Origin: Lachnospiraceae bacterium
GTDB lineage: Bacteria > Bacillota > Clostridia > Lachnospirales > Lachnospiraceae
Direction of reading: 5' to 3'
Assembly: GCA_017396555.1 (NCBI GenBank)
Contig: JAFQLS010000017.1
Location: forward strand, 62,001-126,000
Length of the DNA stretch: 64,000 nt
Every line of letters begins with the position of its first letter. Positions within the stretch are counted from its first letter, which is position 1. Shown here in pieces: positions 47,687-56,812 of the stretch. The position numbers and the translations under genes were made by a program. The notes beneath the pieces were generated by a model that had not been told where the DNA came from, ran no database searches, and saw nothing but the letters and a program-made list of their open reading frames with translations.

Positions 47687-49048
47687 ATGAACGAAAAAAG
47701 AAAGTATTTAGTAGCGGGAACAGGTATAAGCGGAGTAGGAGCAGTAAAGCTTTTGGCTGAAATAGGGGCTGAAATAATTTTATATGATGGAAATAGTGAA
47801 TTAACTGAGGAAATAATCAGAGGAAAATTATCGAATATAAAGAATGCAGAAATGGTTGATATAGTTATAGGTGAACTAGAGGATGAAGTTATTGCAGACA
47901 TCGATATTATGGTAATTAGCCCCGGTATTCCTACAGATGCACCTTTTGTAAATAGGGTTCGTTTAGCTGGTAAAAAAATTTGGAGTGAGATAGAACTGGC
48001 GTATGTATTTGGAAAAGGGAAAATAGCTGCAATTACAGGTACGAATGGAAAGACAACAACAACAGCCCTTGTTGGTGAAATAATGAAGGCTCATTATGAT
48101 AGTGTCTACGTTGTGGGTAATATTGGAAATCCGTATACGGAAGTTGCACTTGAGACAAACGAAGAATCAGCAATAGTTGCAGAAGTAAGTAGCTTCCAGT
48201 TGGAAACAATAATTGACTTTTTGCCGGATGTATGTGCGGTTTTGAATGTGACACCTGATCATTTAAACAGACATTATACGATGGAAAATTATACAAATAT
48301 TAAAATGAGTATTGCTAAAAATCAAACCTCCGCTCAGGTATGTGTTCTTAATTATGAAGATGAGCTTATTATGAGAAATGTATCACAGATATCTTCTAAA
48401 ATAGTATATTTTACCACTAAAAATAAGCTTGATGAAGGAATATATCTTGATGGTGAGACTATTATATATAACGATGGAGATAAAGAATATCCTGTTGTAA
48501 ATATAAACGATATGAAACTGGTTGGTATTCATAATGTTGAAAATGTTATGGCTGCAATAGGTATAAGCGTACATATGGGTGTTTCTCTTGAAACAATATC
48601 AGGTGTAATTAAGGAATTTAAAGCTGTTGAACACAGAATTGAATTTGTGCGTGAAAAGGATAAAGTGATTTATTATAATGATTCGAAGGGAACTAATACA
48701 GATGCTTCTATTAAGGCAATTCAGGCTATGAGCAGACCAACTGTATTAATTGCCGGAGGGTATGATAAGGGTTCAGAATATGATGAATGGATTGAAGCAT
48801 TTGGAAATAAGATTAAAGCACTTGTTTTAATTGGAGAGACTAAGGATAAAATAGCTGATTGTGCGAAGAGGCACGGCTTTAAAGAAATTCATTTTGCTAA
48901 TACATTAGAAGAGGCTGTTAAAATATCAGCCGGTCTTGCAGAGGAAGAGTCAGCAGTATTATTATCTCCGGCCTGTGCAAGCTGGGATATGTTTAAGAGT
49001 TATGAGGAAAGAGGTAATTTATTTAAGGATTATGTAAATAATCTATAA
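47687..49048 (+). CDS. murD: UDP-MurNAc-L-alanine:D-glutamate ligase
   Basis: This 453-aa Mur ligase adds D-Glu to UDP-MurNAc-Ala. It has the N-terminal Rossmann domain, ATP loop GTNGKTTT (about 118-125), the LNVTPDHLNRH segment, and C-terminal NDSKGTNTDA. AAAGGAAAAG precedes the ATG. ftsW follows directly. It is the only Mur ligase in this cluster; murE is about 23 kb upstream and murC and murF are outside the window. Confidence 0.97.
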   Translation: MNEKRKYLVAGTGISGVGAVKLLAEIGAEIILYDGNSELTEEIIRGKLSNIKNAEMVDIVIGELEDEVIADIDIMVISPGIPTDAPFVNRVRLAGKKIWSEIELAYVFGKGKIAAITGTNGKTTTTALVGEIMKAHYDSVYVVGNIGNPYTEVALETNEESAIVAEVSSFQLETIIDFLPDVCAVLNVTPDHLNRHYTMENYTNIKMSIAKNQTSAQVCVLNYEDELIMRNVSQISSKIVYFTTKNKLDEGIYLDGETIIYNDGDKEYPVVNINDMKLVGIHNVENVMAAIGISVHMGVSLETISGVIKEFKAVEHRIEFVREKDKVIYYNDSKGTNTDASIKAIQAMSRPTVLIAGGYDKGSEYDEWIEAFGNKIKALVLIGETKDKIADCAKRHGFKEIHFANTLEEAVKISAGLAEEESAVLLSPACASWDMFKSYEERGNLFKDYVNNL

Positions 49049-49063
49049 GAAAAGGTGAGATGT

Positions 49064-50209
49064 ATGATTGATAAAATAAGAAAAGGAATAAAAGGAAACG
49101 GCTATTTTGATTATAGCTTGTTCTTTATCATCATATTTATGTTGTGTTTTGGACTTGTAATGTTATATAGCACAAGTTCGTATACAGCTCAGATTAAATA
49201 TGGAAATGGTGCAAGGTTTCTTATTAGGCAGCTTGTTTTTGATGTTGCGGGAGTGGGAGTAATGTTATTTACATGTCTTCTTAGCCCTAGCTTTATTAAA
49301 AAGTTTTCAAATTATATTTATCTTTTTACGGTGCTGTCAATTTTTCTTGTATATCCATTGGGAGTTGAATTAAATGGTGCAAGAAGATGGGTGGGTATTG
49401 GTCCTATGACATTCCAGCCGGCAGAACTTGTAAAAATCGGTGTAATTATTATAATAGCCTTTCTTGCTGAAAAAATGACAAGAAAGATAAGGACGTTTAA
49501 AGGTTCGATAGGACTTATGTTTTGTGGTTGGATACCTGCAGGTCTTGTATACATATGTACAGAAAATCTAAGTTCTGCATTAATTATTGCCGGAATTACA
49601 TTTATTATGGTATTTGTTGCAAGCCCTAATTATAAAGGGTATCTGGCTTTTATAGCATTTGTTGCAGTGGTTGTTATTGGTGTAATAGCATACTGCAAGA
49701 CGTTAGATGTTAATGATGCGGGAACCTTCAGAGTACAGAGAGTAGTAACATGGTTAAATGGCGATACAACTATTACAGATGAAAATTTTCAGGTGGTTCA
49801 GGGTTTGTATGCTATTGGTTCAGGTGGGCTGTTTGGTAAAGGACTGGGAAAGAGTGTTCAAAAGCTTGGCTTTGTGCCCGAAGCTGAAAATGATATGATT
49901 TATACTATAATTTGTGAGGAATTAGGTATTATTGGTGGAATTTCAGTTATTTTGTTATTCTTATTTATGATATGGAGATTTATGATTATTTCAACTAATG
50001 CCTCGGATTTATTTAGTTCTATGGTAGTTGTGGGTGTTATGGCACATATATCTATACAGGTTATTTTGAATATAGCCGTTGTTACTGCTTCAATTCCAAA
50101 TACAGGTGTTACGTTGCCGTTTATAAGCTATGGAGGAACATCGGTACTTATATTGTTGGCTGAAATGGGTATGGTTCTTGGTGTATCAAGGCGAATTAAA
50201 ATTGAGTAA
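49064..50209 (+). CDS. ftsW: SEDS-family peptidoglycan glycosyltransferase FtsW/SpoVE
   Basis: This 381-aa membrane protein has about ten helices and polymerises lipid II together with a class B PBP. Family signatures include LMLYSTSSY, NGARRWV, FQPAE near the catalytic loop, and PFISYGGTS near the end. I chose ATG 49064 because AAGGTGAG precedes it; an in-frame GTG at 49055 is the alternative. The usual murG neighbour is missing; murA comes next after a hairpin. Confidence 0.93.
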   Translation: MIDKIRKGIKGNGYFDYSLFFIIIFMLCFGLVMLYSTSSYTAQIKYGNGARFLIRQLVFDVAGVGVMLFTCLLSPSFIKKFSNYIYLFTVLSIFLVYPLGVELNGARRWVGIGPMTFQPAELVKIGVIIIIAFLAEKMTRKIRTFKGSIGLMFCGWIPAGLVYICTENLSSALIIAGITFIMVFVASPNYKGYLAFIAFVAVVVIGVIAYCKTLDVNDAGTFRVQRVVTWLNGDTTITDENFQVVQGLYAIGSGGLFGKGLGKSVQKLGFVPEAENDMIYTIICEELGIIGGISVILLFLFMIWRFMIISTNASDLFSSMVVVGVMAHISIQVILNIAVVTASIPNTGVTLPFISYGGTSVLILLAEMGMVLGVSRRIKIE

Positions 50210-50220
50210 CTATTAATAAT

Positions 50221-50257
50221 CCACCGCATATAATATAATAGTATTATATGTGTGTGG
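50221..50257 (+). promoter_or_regulatory. Hairpin next to the murA ribosome site
   Basis: CCAC and GCATATAATA (50221-50235) pair with TATTATATGTG and GTGG (50242-50257), with one small internal loop. The stem ends inside the GGGGGA ribosome site (50256-50262), about 5 bp from the murA ATG. No T-run follows, so translational control is more likely than termination. Confidence 0.65.
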
Positions 50258-50266
50258 GGGAAATAA

Positions 50267-51526
50267 ATGTCTTATTTTGTTATAAATAAATCAGAGGATT
50301 TGTCGGGAGTTATCAAGGTTCAAGGTGCTAAGAATTTGATTTTGCCTTTGATGGCGGCGGCATTATTGAGTGAGGGAATAACTATATTTGAAAATTGTCC
50401 CGATATTTCGGATGTTAGATATACAATAAAGATATTGGAAGGATTTGGTTGCAGAGTTGATTTTTACGACTCAACTCTTTCGATTGATACAAGGGGATTT
50501 AATCCTTGTAACATTGGTTCAAAGTATTCAGAAAAGATGCGTTCCTCTTTTTTATTTATGGGAGCATTATTATCAAAATGTAAAACGGCTAAATTATCTA
50601 TGCCTGGCGGATGCAATATTGGTAGACGCCCTATAGATATTCATCTTAAAGCTTTTAGGGAGATGGGGGTTAAAATAGCCGAAGATAGAGATGAGATATT
50701 TGCGGATGCAAGATATTTGCGGGATGCATATATAAAGCTTGACTTTCCTAGTGTTGGTGCAACAGAAAATGTCATTTTGCTTGCTGTTAAATCTAATGTT
50801 CATATAGTTCTTGATAATATTGCAAGAGAACCTGAAATCAAAGAAATGTGTAACATTCTTAATAAAATGGGAGCAAAGATTTGTTGGGAATCCGATTCAA
50901 GGATTGAGATTTATGGAGTTGATAAATTAAAGCCTGTAAGAGCAAGAGTTATGGGTGATAGAATTTGTGCTGGAACATATATCACGGCAGTCGGTTTATG
51001 CGGTGGAGATGTTATTATCAGTGGAATAGATAATAATAGTCTCTTAGGAATGAGTGATATATTTTTGCGAATGGGAATTGAAATTACAAATAACTCAAAG
51101 GATTCTATAAGAGTAAGATGTAATAGGAGGACAACAAATCTAACAAGTATACATACAGAACCGTTTCCGGGTTTTCCTACAGATATACAATCTCCATTAA
51201 TGGTTCTTGCCAGTGTATCTATGGGAACGGTTAGGCTAACAGAGAATTTGTTTGAAAACAGATTTAGAATTGTTAATGAACTTAATAGGATGGGAGCAGA
51301 TATAAAGGTTGAAAATAATGTTGCAATAATAAATGGTGTAGATTCTTTGAGAGGAACCGATGTTAGAGCAACTGAGTTAAGAGGCGGAGCAGCACTAGTA
51401 CTTGCGGGTATGGTGGCAAATGGAGTTACAAGAATTACGGGAATACAATATATCGCCAGAGGATATGAAAATATTCTTAATGATTTAAATAAAATTGGCG
51501 GAAAAATAGTTTGTCATATGGAGTAA
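50267..51526 (+). CDS. murA: UDP-GlcNAc 1-carboxyvinyltransferase
   Basis: This 419-aa enzyme starts peptidoglycan precursor synthesis by adding enolpyruvate to UDP-GlcNAc. It has two inside-out alpha/beta domains, Lys22-Asn23 in GAKN, and the catalytic Cys116 in PGGCNIGRRP, the residue that fosfomycin alkylates. The Asp in FPGFPTDIQ region is also present. Its place between ftsW and divIB is normal. A hairpin lies over its ribosome site. Confidence 0.96.
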   Translation: MSYFVINKSEDLSGVIKVQGAKNLILPLMAAALLSEGITIFENCPDISDVRYTIKILEGFGCRVDFYDSTLSIDTRGFNPCNIGSKYSEKMRSSFLFMGALLSKCKTAKLSMPGGCNIGRRPIDIHLKAFREMGVKIAEDRDEIFADARYLRDAYIKLDFPSVGATENVILLAVKSNVHIVLDNIAREPEIKEMCNILNKMGAKICWESDSRIEIYGVDKLKPVRARVMGDRICAGTYITAVGLCGGDVIISGIDNNSLLGMSDIFLRMGIEITNNSKDSIRVRCNRRTTNLTSIHTEPFPGFPTDIQSPLMVLASVSMGTVRLTENLFENRFRIVNELNRMGADIKVENNVAIINGVDSLRGTDVRATELRGGAALVLAGMVANGVTRITGIQYIARGYENILNDLNKIGGKIVCHME

Positions 51527-51530
51527 AAAA

Positions 51531-52244
51531 GTGAAGAAGATAAAATGGATAATTGCGGGTGTAGTTCTTTTATTGATAATTATTACGATATTGATATTAT
51601 CAACATTGAGAATTTCTACCATTAAATATGAAGGAAATAAAAGGGTTAGTGAAGAAGAACTTGATGCTAGAATATTTATAAATAAATATGATAAAAATCC
51701 TTTTGTGTTTTATTTTAAAACTAAATATAGTGAACAACCTGAAATTCCCTTTGTAGACAGGTATGATGTTGAGATGGATTCATTTGACGAGATTACTATT
51801 ACTGTATATGAAAAGGATATGATAGGCTATGTGACATATATGGGTTCATATTTGTATTTTGATAAGGACGGAATGGTGGTAGAAAGTTCAGATGTGGTGC
51901 AGGAAGATATTCCGTTTGTGTCGGGAATAGGATTCGAATATTTTATTCTTAATAAGAAACTTCCGGTGGAAAATGAAAAGGTGTTTGATGAGATTCTGGG
52001 TATTACTCAGCAGCTTAATAAATATAAGCTGAGTATAGATAAAATTAATATATCCTCAGACATGGATATTAGTGTGTATATGGAAGATGTAATTGTTGAG
52101 CTTGGCAAAGATGATGAGACTATGAATGAGAAGATTGCTGATTTAAGTGATTTGAGTGAAAATTTAAAAGGATTATCAGGAACTTTGGATATGAAAGTTT
52201 ACAATGAAAGTGGTACAGGATACACATTTAAGAAAAACAAGTAA
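51531..52244 (+). CDS. divIB: Cell-division protein DivIB/FtsQ
   Basis: This 237-aa single-pass protein has a short basic N-terminus, one membrane helix (about 5-25) and a POTRA domain (IKYEGNKRVSEEEL, about 30-100), followed by the FtsQ beta domain. It forms the trimer with FtsL and DivIC that licenses septal synthesis. The start is GTG 51531, 4 bp after murA, with GGAG overlapping the murA end. The size is small but normal for DivIB. Confidence 0.88.
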   Translation: MKKIKWIIAGVVLLLIIITILILSTLRISTIKYEGNKRVSEEELDARIFINKYDKNPFVFYFKTKYSEQPEIPFVDRYDVEMDSFDEITITVYEKDMIGYVTYMGSYLYFDKDGMVVESSDVVQEDIPFVSGIGFEYFILNKKLPVENEKVFDEILGITQQLNKYKLSIDKINISSDMDISVYMEDVIVELGKDDETMNEKIADLSDLSENLKGLSGTLDMKVYNESGTGYTFKKNK

Positions 52245-52271
52245 AAAATATGAAAAAAAAGAAAAAACTAG

Positions 52272-52300
52272 TTGATTATTTGTTAAAATGAATATATTAT
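52272..52300 (+). promoter_or_regulatory. Promoter in front of ftsZ
   Basis: TTGATT (52272-52277), 17 nt, TATTAT (52295-52300), in the 128-bp gap after divIB. It would give ftsZ expression independent of the MraZ-controlled start. Confidence 0.6.
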
Positions 52301-52372
52301 AATAGGAGTGGTATTTTTTATAAAAAAGAATTACGATATAATTAATAAGAAACATAGAAGGAGGAAAAACCC

Positions 52373-53542
52373 TTGCTTGAAATAACAACTAATGAAACAG
52401 AATCAGCAGCAAAGATAATTGTTGTAGGTGTCGGTGGTGCTGGTAATAATGCAGTAAATAGAATGATAGATGAAAATATTTGTGGTGTTGAATTTATTGG
52501 TATCAATACTGATAAACAGGCTCTTAAGTTATGTAAGGCTCCTACTACATTGCAGGTTGGAGAAAAGCTTACTAAAGGACTTGGTGCAGGTGCACAGCCT
52601 GAGGTAGGAGAAAAGGCAGCTGAAGAGAATATAGAGGAAATTACCCAGGCTCTTAAAGGTGCTGATATGGTATTTGTAACATGTGGTATGGGTGGCGGAA
52701 CCGGTACAGGTGCAGCTCCTGTTGTAGCTAAGATTTCTAAGGATATGGGTATCCTTACAGTTGGAGTAGTTACAAAACCATTTAGATTTGAATCAAGAAC
52801 ACGTATGAACAATGCTCTTAGCGGAATTGAGAAGCTTAAAGACAATGTTGATACTTTAATTGTTATTCCTAATGATAAGTTATTAGAAATTGTTGACAGA
52901 AGAACTACAATGCCGGAAGCGCTTAAGAAGGCTGATGAGGTATTGCAGCAGGCGGTTCAGGGTATTACAGATTTGATTAATGTTCCAGCATTAATTAACC
53001 TTGACTTTGCAGATGTTCAGACAGTTATGAAGGACAAGGGTATCGCCCACATAGGTATTGGTGTTGGTAAGGGTGATGATAAGGCTAGTGAAGCAGTTCA
53101 GACAGCTGTTACAAGCCCACTTCTTGAGACAACCATTCAAGGTGCTTCACATGTTATCATCAATATTTCAGGTGATATCAGTCTTATGGAAGCTAATGAT
53201 GCAGCAATGTATGTTCAGGATCTTGCTGGAGATACAGCTAATATTATCTTCGGTGCAAGATATGATGATACATATCAGGATGAGTGTAAGATTACTGTTA
53301 TTGCAACAGGTCTTGATACAGTAAGTGGTTCGCCAATGTTAAATGCTTCTAAGCCTGTATTTAATTTCAATAAGCCATCAGCGCAGCCAATTCAGTCGGT
53401 TGCTCCACAACAGGGCTTTTCATACAAGGCTCCACAAGCTTCTGCTAAGCCAATGGGAACATTTGCACAGAGCAGACCTGAAGTAAGAGCGCAGGAAAGA
53501 GACATTAAAATTCCTGAATTTTTACAGAGAAATAAGAATTAG
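52373..53542 (+). CDS. ftsZ: Cell-division GTPase FtsZ
   Basis: This 389-aa tubulin homologue forms the Z ring. It has the GTP loop [12 protein letters not shown], the signature [11 protein letters not shown], the T7 NLDFADV loop, and a C-terminal tail ending in [13 protein letters not shown], the binding peptide for FtsA/SepF. The start is TTG 52373, supported by GGAGG 8 bp upstream. ftsA is not next to it, as in many Clostridia that use SepF or another anchor. A strong terminator ends the cluster. Confidence 0.98.
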   Translation: MLEITTNETESAAKIIVVGVGGAGNNAVNRMIDENICGVEFIGINTDKQALKLCKAPTTLQVGEKLTKGLGAGAQPEVGEKAAEENIEEITQALKGADMVFVTCGMGGGTGTGAAPVVAKISKDMGILTVGVVTKPFRFESRTRMNNALSGIEKLKDNVDTLIVIPNDKLLEIVDRRTTMPEALKKADEVLQQAVQGITDLINVPALINLDFADVQTVMKDKGIAHIGIGVGKGDDKASEAVQTAVTSPLLETTIQGASHVIINISGDISLMEANDAAMYVQDLAGDTANIIFGARYDDTYQDECKITVIATGLDTVSGSPMLNASKPVFNFNKPSAQPIQSVAPQQGFSYKAPQASAKPMGTFAQSRPEVRAQERDIKIPEFLQRNKN

Positions 53543-53577
53543 TTCTTTTATTTTCATTGATATGATCCTTTTTGAGA

Positions 53578-53613
53578 GAAAACCTAGACGTAGTTGTCTA
53601 GGTTTTCTTTTTT
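53578..53613 (+). terminator. Intrinsic terminator after ftsZ
   Basis: GAAAACCTAGAC (53578-53589) pairs perfectly with GTCTAGGTTTTC (53596-53607), then a T-run. It marks the end of the dcw cluster. Confidence 0.95.
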
Positions 53614-53701
53614 GAGTACTTTTTAAAGGACTCATAAAAGTGTAGACTTAGAGATGTAAGAAAGGTATAAAAGGTGTTTGGAAGAAGGAGAGGATGATAT
53701 T

Positions 53702-53914
53702 ATGGCAATGTATGATTGGAATCGAAATGGTAAAAAAGATATGTGTGATAACTTTATTGAGTATAACATTTATCAGGACGTGACAGGGAATAATAGGAAT
53801 TCTTCGTCAAGTGTATCTTCGGATTGGTGGGTGCCGTTTGTGTTATATTTGATTATGGCTATATGTCCGCCATTAGGAGTTATTATATTTCTCGGGATAT
53901 TGATTTTTGGGTAG
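53702..53914 (+). CDS. Small hypothetical membrane protein
   Basis: This 70-aa protein starts at ATG 53702 with GGAGAGG upstream; an in-frame TTG at 53678 would swallow that site. The N-terminal part (MYDWNRNGKKD) looks like a dockerin or EF-hand style loop, followed by a Ser/Asn-rich link and one hydrophobic segment (about 46-68) with PPLG in the middle. It resembles small uncharacterised Firmicute membrane proteins. No function is claimed. Confidence 0.6.
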   Translation: MAMYDWNRNGKKDMCDNFIEYNIYQDVTGNNRNSSSSVSSDWWVPFVLYLIMAICPPLGVIIFLGILIFG

Positions 53915-53926
53915 AGGAGAAAACTT

Positions 53927-54100
53927 ATGGACGAAAAAGAGTATTACATAGAACTTGGAAAAATTTTATGAAAATCTTATAAAGGAAGCAAATGAACATT
54001 TAAAAAGTATGGTTCTTGGCCGGTATTTGAAATGGGTGAAATTGAGTATGATGATCCTGTACTTGATATTTACAAGGATGATGTAAAGGATTGGAGATGA
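53927..54100 (+). pseudogene. Frameshifted short hypothetical gene
   Basis: ATG 53927 with GAGGAGAAA upstream reads MDEKEYYIELGKIL then stops. A second frame continues FYENLIKEANEHLK, and a third reads PVFEMGEIEYDDPVLDIYK to a stop at 54100. Joined, the pieces make an acidic protein of about 57 residues that I do not recognise. Two frameshifts in 170 bp suggest decay. A 243-bp gap to the next gene is otherwise filled by a 22-codon ORF and its ribosome site. Confidence 0.55.
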
Positions 54101-54157
54101 TTATATGTCGGTTGCGTTATTAGAAGTGTTAAGAAATGTACGAAAGGAGGAAGACAT

Positions 54158-54811
54158 ATGTATTTTCTAATTGACTATGAAAATGTAAATTATGCAGGAT
54201 TAGAGGGAACAGAATTTCTTGAAAAGGGTGATACGGTATCCTTCTTTTATAGTGATAAATGTGAAAAAATCATAAATTACAGGATGAAAGAGATTGAGAA
54301 ATCTGAATGCAACTTTGAAATCTGTAAATTGAAAAACACTAGAAAAAACGGTCTGGACTTTTATATTGCATCAAAAGTAGGAGAGATTTTTGCACTTAAT
54401 CCCGATGAAAAGGTAGCGATTATTAGTGGAGATAACGGATTCCAGGCAGTGATAGATTACTGGAGACCAAGACTGGCAGTGCAAAATCAATTAGTTAAAT
54501 GTAAAACAATTGCAAAAGCTATAATCTGCATTAATGGAGAGGGAGTGAGAAAATCCTTAGTTAATGAAAGCTTGGCTATTGTTGATTTGGAAACAAAGTT
54601 CGCGGTATATGAGGAACGTAAAAGAATAGTTGAGGTTGTAACAAGTGTATTTACAGGCACCGAGCAAGAACCTTTTATTGAACAGATAGTTGATATGGTG
54701 ATGCTATCGGACAAGCCTAGAATACTGTATCTTACTTCTTTGAAGTCCTTTGGAAAGAAGAATGGAACAGAGGTGTATAGGAAGGTAAAAGGTGCTAAGG
54801 TTGGGGTATAG
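54158..54811 (+). CDS. PIN/NYN-like domain protein (putative RNase)
   Basis: This 217-aa protein fits a PIN/NYN-type nuclease fold: FLIDYENVNY with Asp6 near the start, GLDFYIAS with Asp67, and IISGDNGF with Asp92 after a predicted strand. Those three Asp would form the metal site. The C-terminal half (about 115-217) is helical and not recognised. A strong AAAGGAGGAA precedes the ATG. It is followed 35 bp later by a zinc-motif protein, perhaps cotranscribed. RNase activity is inferred from fold only; NYN proteins occur in RNA processing and in conflict systems. Confidence 0.72.
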   Translation: MYFLIDYENVNYAGLEGTEFLEKGDTVSFFYSDKCEKIINYRMKEIEKSECNFEICKLKNTRKNGLDFYIASKVGEIFALNPDEKVAIISGDNGFQAVIDYWRPRLAVQNQLVKCKTIAKAIICINGEGVRKSLVNESLAIVDLETKFAVYEERKRIVEVVTSVFTGTEQEPFIEQIVDMVMLSDKPRILYLTSLKSFGKKNGTEVYRKVKGAKVGV

Positions 54812-54846
54812 GGGAAACACTATTGGATGTGTAGGGAGTGATTGTA

Positions 54847-55359
54847 TTGTATCAGATAATTATGAAGAATGAGATTCTACACGATAAAAATTGTCCTTAT
54901 TTAGAATTACAAGGTGATAAAGAAATGGTGATAGATGACCTTGTTGATTGGGGAAAACGTTATAGGTGTTGCAAACGTTGCCGTAGGATAGTACTTGTAC
55001 ATAATGGAATAAAAGATATAAGAAATATAAAAAATCATGAAGATTATTACAATTTTTTTGACAGACATAAGGTATCCATAGAAGTTTTACAGGAATTATT
55101 TGTAAATAAACGAGCACAAATCAATATTGTAGATGGAAGTATGGAAATATATTGTAACAAAGATACTTGGAGGATACCAATAAAACTAAAAAATGGGCAA
55201 GCAGAATTGTTACACAATAACTATATAAGAATCTTCAATGGAAGGAGAGTTATAGAAAGCGATTTTCATGAACAAAAACTTTTCAAAAAAACGGTAGAAA
55301 GAGCTTTGAAATACATAATAGAGTACGACTATGAAATATATCATAATTATCCTTCATAA
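54847..55359 (+). CDS. Unknown protein with Ada-like zinc motif
   Basis: This 170-aa protein starts best at TTG 54847, with AGGGAG 8 bp upstream (a GTG at 54838 overlaps that site). Near the N-terminus H-x3-C (His12, Cys16) is followed 25 residues on by C-x2-C (Cys42, Cys45) in GKRYRCCKRC, the spacing of small Ada-like or nuclease-associated zinc domains. The C-terminal 90 residues (IYCNKDTWRIPIKL...) look like mixed beta and alpha and are not recognised. Base use is a little more AT-rich than nearby housekeeping genes. I cannot assign a function. Confidence 0.6.
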   Translation: MYQIIMKNEILHDKNCPYLELQGDKEMVIDDLVDWGKRYRCCKRCRRIVLVHNGIKDIRNIKNHEDYYNFFDRHKVSIEVLQELFVNKRAQINIVDGSMEIYCNKDTWRIPIKLKNGQAELLHNNYIRIFNGRRVIESDFHEQKLFKKTVERALKYIIEYDYEIYHNYPS

Positions 55360-55372
55360 ATAAAATTGAAAA

Positions 55373-55840
55373 GTGGTATTATGTACAATTTGCATTATGT
55401 TAATATTGGATCCATTCGGAGAAGGAAGAGTAATATATACTATAAAAAATATAGTAGCAGAAAACCCGGATATAGTGTATAATGATGGTATGACAACATT
55501 GATATTGAATGCAAAAGGTAAAGGTAGCGGAAATGAAGAGCTAGAGAAACTTCTGGATTTTTTCGTCGATACAGACAAAAAAGTAAACGATACGGAGCTT
55601 ATGGACATTCAAAATATCGTAAAATCTATTAAAGGTGATGCGAAAGTAGGTGAAAGATATATGACTCTTGGAACCACATTATACTATGAAAAGAAAATAA
55701 GTTTTGATGAGGGAATCCAAATTGGAGAGGAACGTGGAATCCAAATTGGAGAGGAAAAAGCAAGAAAACTTATGGAGGAACTCATAGAATTGGGTGTTTC
55801 ACCAGAATTAATCGAGAAAGCAAAAGAAACAATTAATTAA
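55373..55840 (+). pseudogene. C-terminal remnant of an Rpn/YhgA-type nuclease
   Basis: The frame reads LCTICIMLILDPFGEGRVIYTIKN, then NDGMTTLILNAKG, KLLDFFVD and GERYMTLGTTLYYEKK. These match the second half of Rpn-family recombination-promoting nucleases (PD-(D/E)XK). The N-terminal half with catalytic residues is missing and a stop in frame lies at 55367, so the gene is truncated. A 24-bp in-frame repeat and a coiled tail (GEEKARKLMEELIELG) follow, as in family members. It is probably inactive. Confidence 0.7.
55712..55756 (+). repeat. 24-bp tandem repeat in the Rpn remnant
   Basis: GGAATCCAAATTGGAGAGGAA occurs at 55712-55732 and 55736-55756, separated by CGT. It encodes GIQIGEERGIQIGEEK. 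Expansion of such repeats before the C-terminal helix is typical of the family. Confidence 0.9.
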
Positions 55841-55874
55841 AGCAACATAGAATAATACTAATAACGTAGATTGT

Positions 55875-55915
55875 GCAACCTGAAAAGATATTTTTAATTT
55901 ATCAGGTTGCATTTA
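55875..55915 (+). terminator. Terminator before spoIIGA
   Basis: GCAACCTGA (55875-55883) pairs with TCAGGTTGC (55902-55910), followed by ATTTATTATT. It closes the accessory islet. Confidence 0.75.
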
Positions 55916-56034
55916 TTATTCCTGCCTCTGTCGAAAACTGTCTAAAACTTCTTGATTTTTATACCACCGTTTGACAAACAAATTAAAACAAATGTTATAT
56001 AATAGCTTCATAATTTTTAGAAGGGAGGTTAAGC

Positions 56035-56811
56035 TTGACGTATGTAATATATCCGGATGTGTTATTTGCGGTAAATTTTCTATTAAATCTGGTAGTGTTA
56101 AAAGCGATGAGCAGGATGCTAAATAAAACAATACCACCATTAAGGATAATTACCGGCGCAGCACTTGGAGCCACTTATTCATGTCTGATGTTAATGCTGC
56201 CATCTGGATATTATGGTATTAAAGTATTTTGTACATATGTAGTTGTAGCACAGGTAATGCTATATGTTACATTTGGTAAATGCAACACAAGAGAAGGCGT
56301 AAGAAGGTTGGCTTTATTATATGTGATAACGTATCTTTTAAGTGGTATATTAAACGGATTGTATTATGTGTTTGGGTTTAGAAATATAATTCTGACTTTG
56401 ATAACATTTATTATTCTTAAAATATGCGTTGAGATATGTATTTATTATAGAAATAAAAGAAAACAATTTTACGATGTGGTAATTGAATTAGGTGATAATA
56501 AAATTAGTGTAAGAGCATTTCTTGATACAGGCAATAGTCTAAGAGAACCCATTTCTGGAAAGACAGTCAGTATAATTGAAGAGGTGTATATAAAAAAACT
56601 AATTGATAATATAAATCTAAGTACAAAATACAGATACATTCCTTTTCATTCCATTGGAAAGGAAAAAGGGGCATTGGACGGAATTGAAGCTGACTGTATG
56701 CACATAGACGGGAAGACGATTGATAAACCTATTCTAGCAGTGTATACGGGAAAATTATCAGTATCAGGGGAATATAATATGTTATTGAATAATGAGGATT
56801 GGAGTTGTTAA
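56035..56811 (+). CDS. spoIIGA: Sporulation sigma-E processing peptidase
   Basis: This 258-aa protein has five N-terminal membrane helices (about 5-140) and a cytosolic half-aspartic-protease domain with the catalytic Asp in FLDTGNSL. It dimerises at the sporulation septum and cuts the pro-sequence of sigma-E, encoded next. The start is TTG 56035, with GGGAGG 8 bp upstream and the usual [11 protein letters not shown]-terminus. The family is weakly conserved, but gene order makes the call firm. This shows genetic capacity for spore formation or a relic of it. Confidence 0.93.
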   Translation: MTYVIYPDVLFAVNFLLNLVVLKAMSRMLNKTIPPLRIITGAALGATYSCLMLMLPSGYYGIKVFCTYVVVAQVMLYVTFGKCNTREGVRRLALLYVITYLLSGILNGLYYVFGFRNIILTLITFIILKICVEICIYYRNKRKQFYDVVIELGDNKISVRAFLDTGNSLREPISGKTVSIIEEVYIKKLIDNINLSTKYRYIPFHSIGKEKGALDGIEADCMHIDGKTIDKPILAVYTGKLSVSGEYNMLLNNEDWSC

Positions 56812-56812
56812 T

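Noticed and set aside
52342..52845. Antisense frame (167 codons) over the start of ftsZ
   Set aside because: It is a low-complexity shadow of the FtsZ GTPase region.
54105..54170. 22-codon ORF before the PIN-like gene
   Set aside because: It overlaps the ribosome site and start of the next gene and shows no recognisable protein; it may be a remnant or chance.
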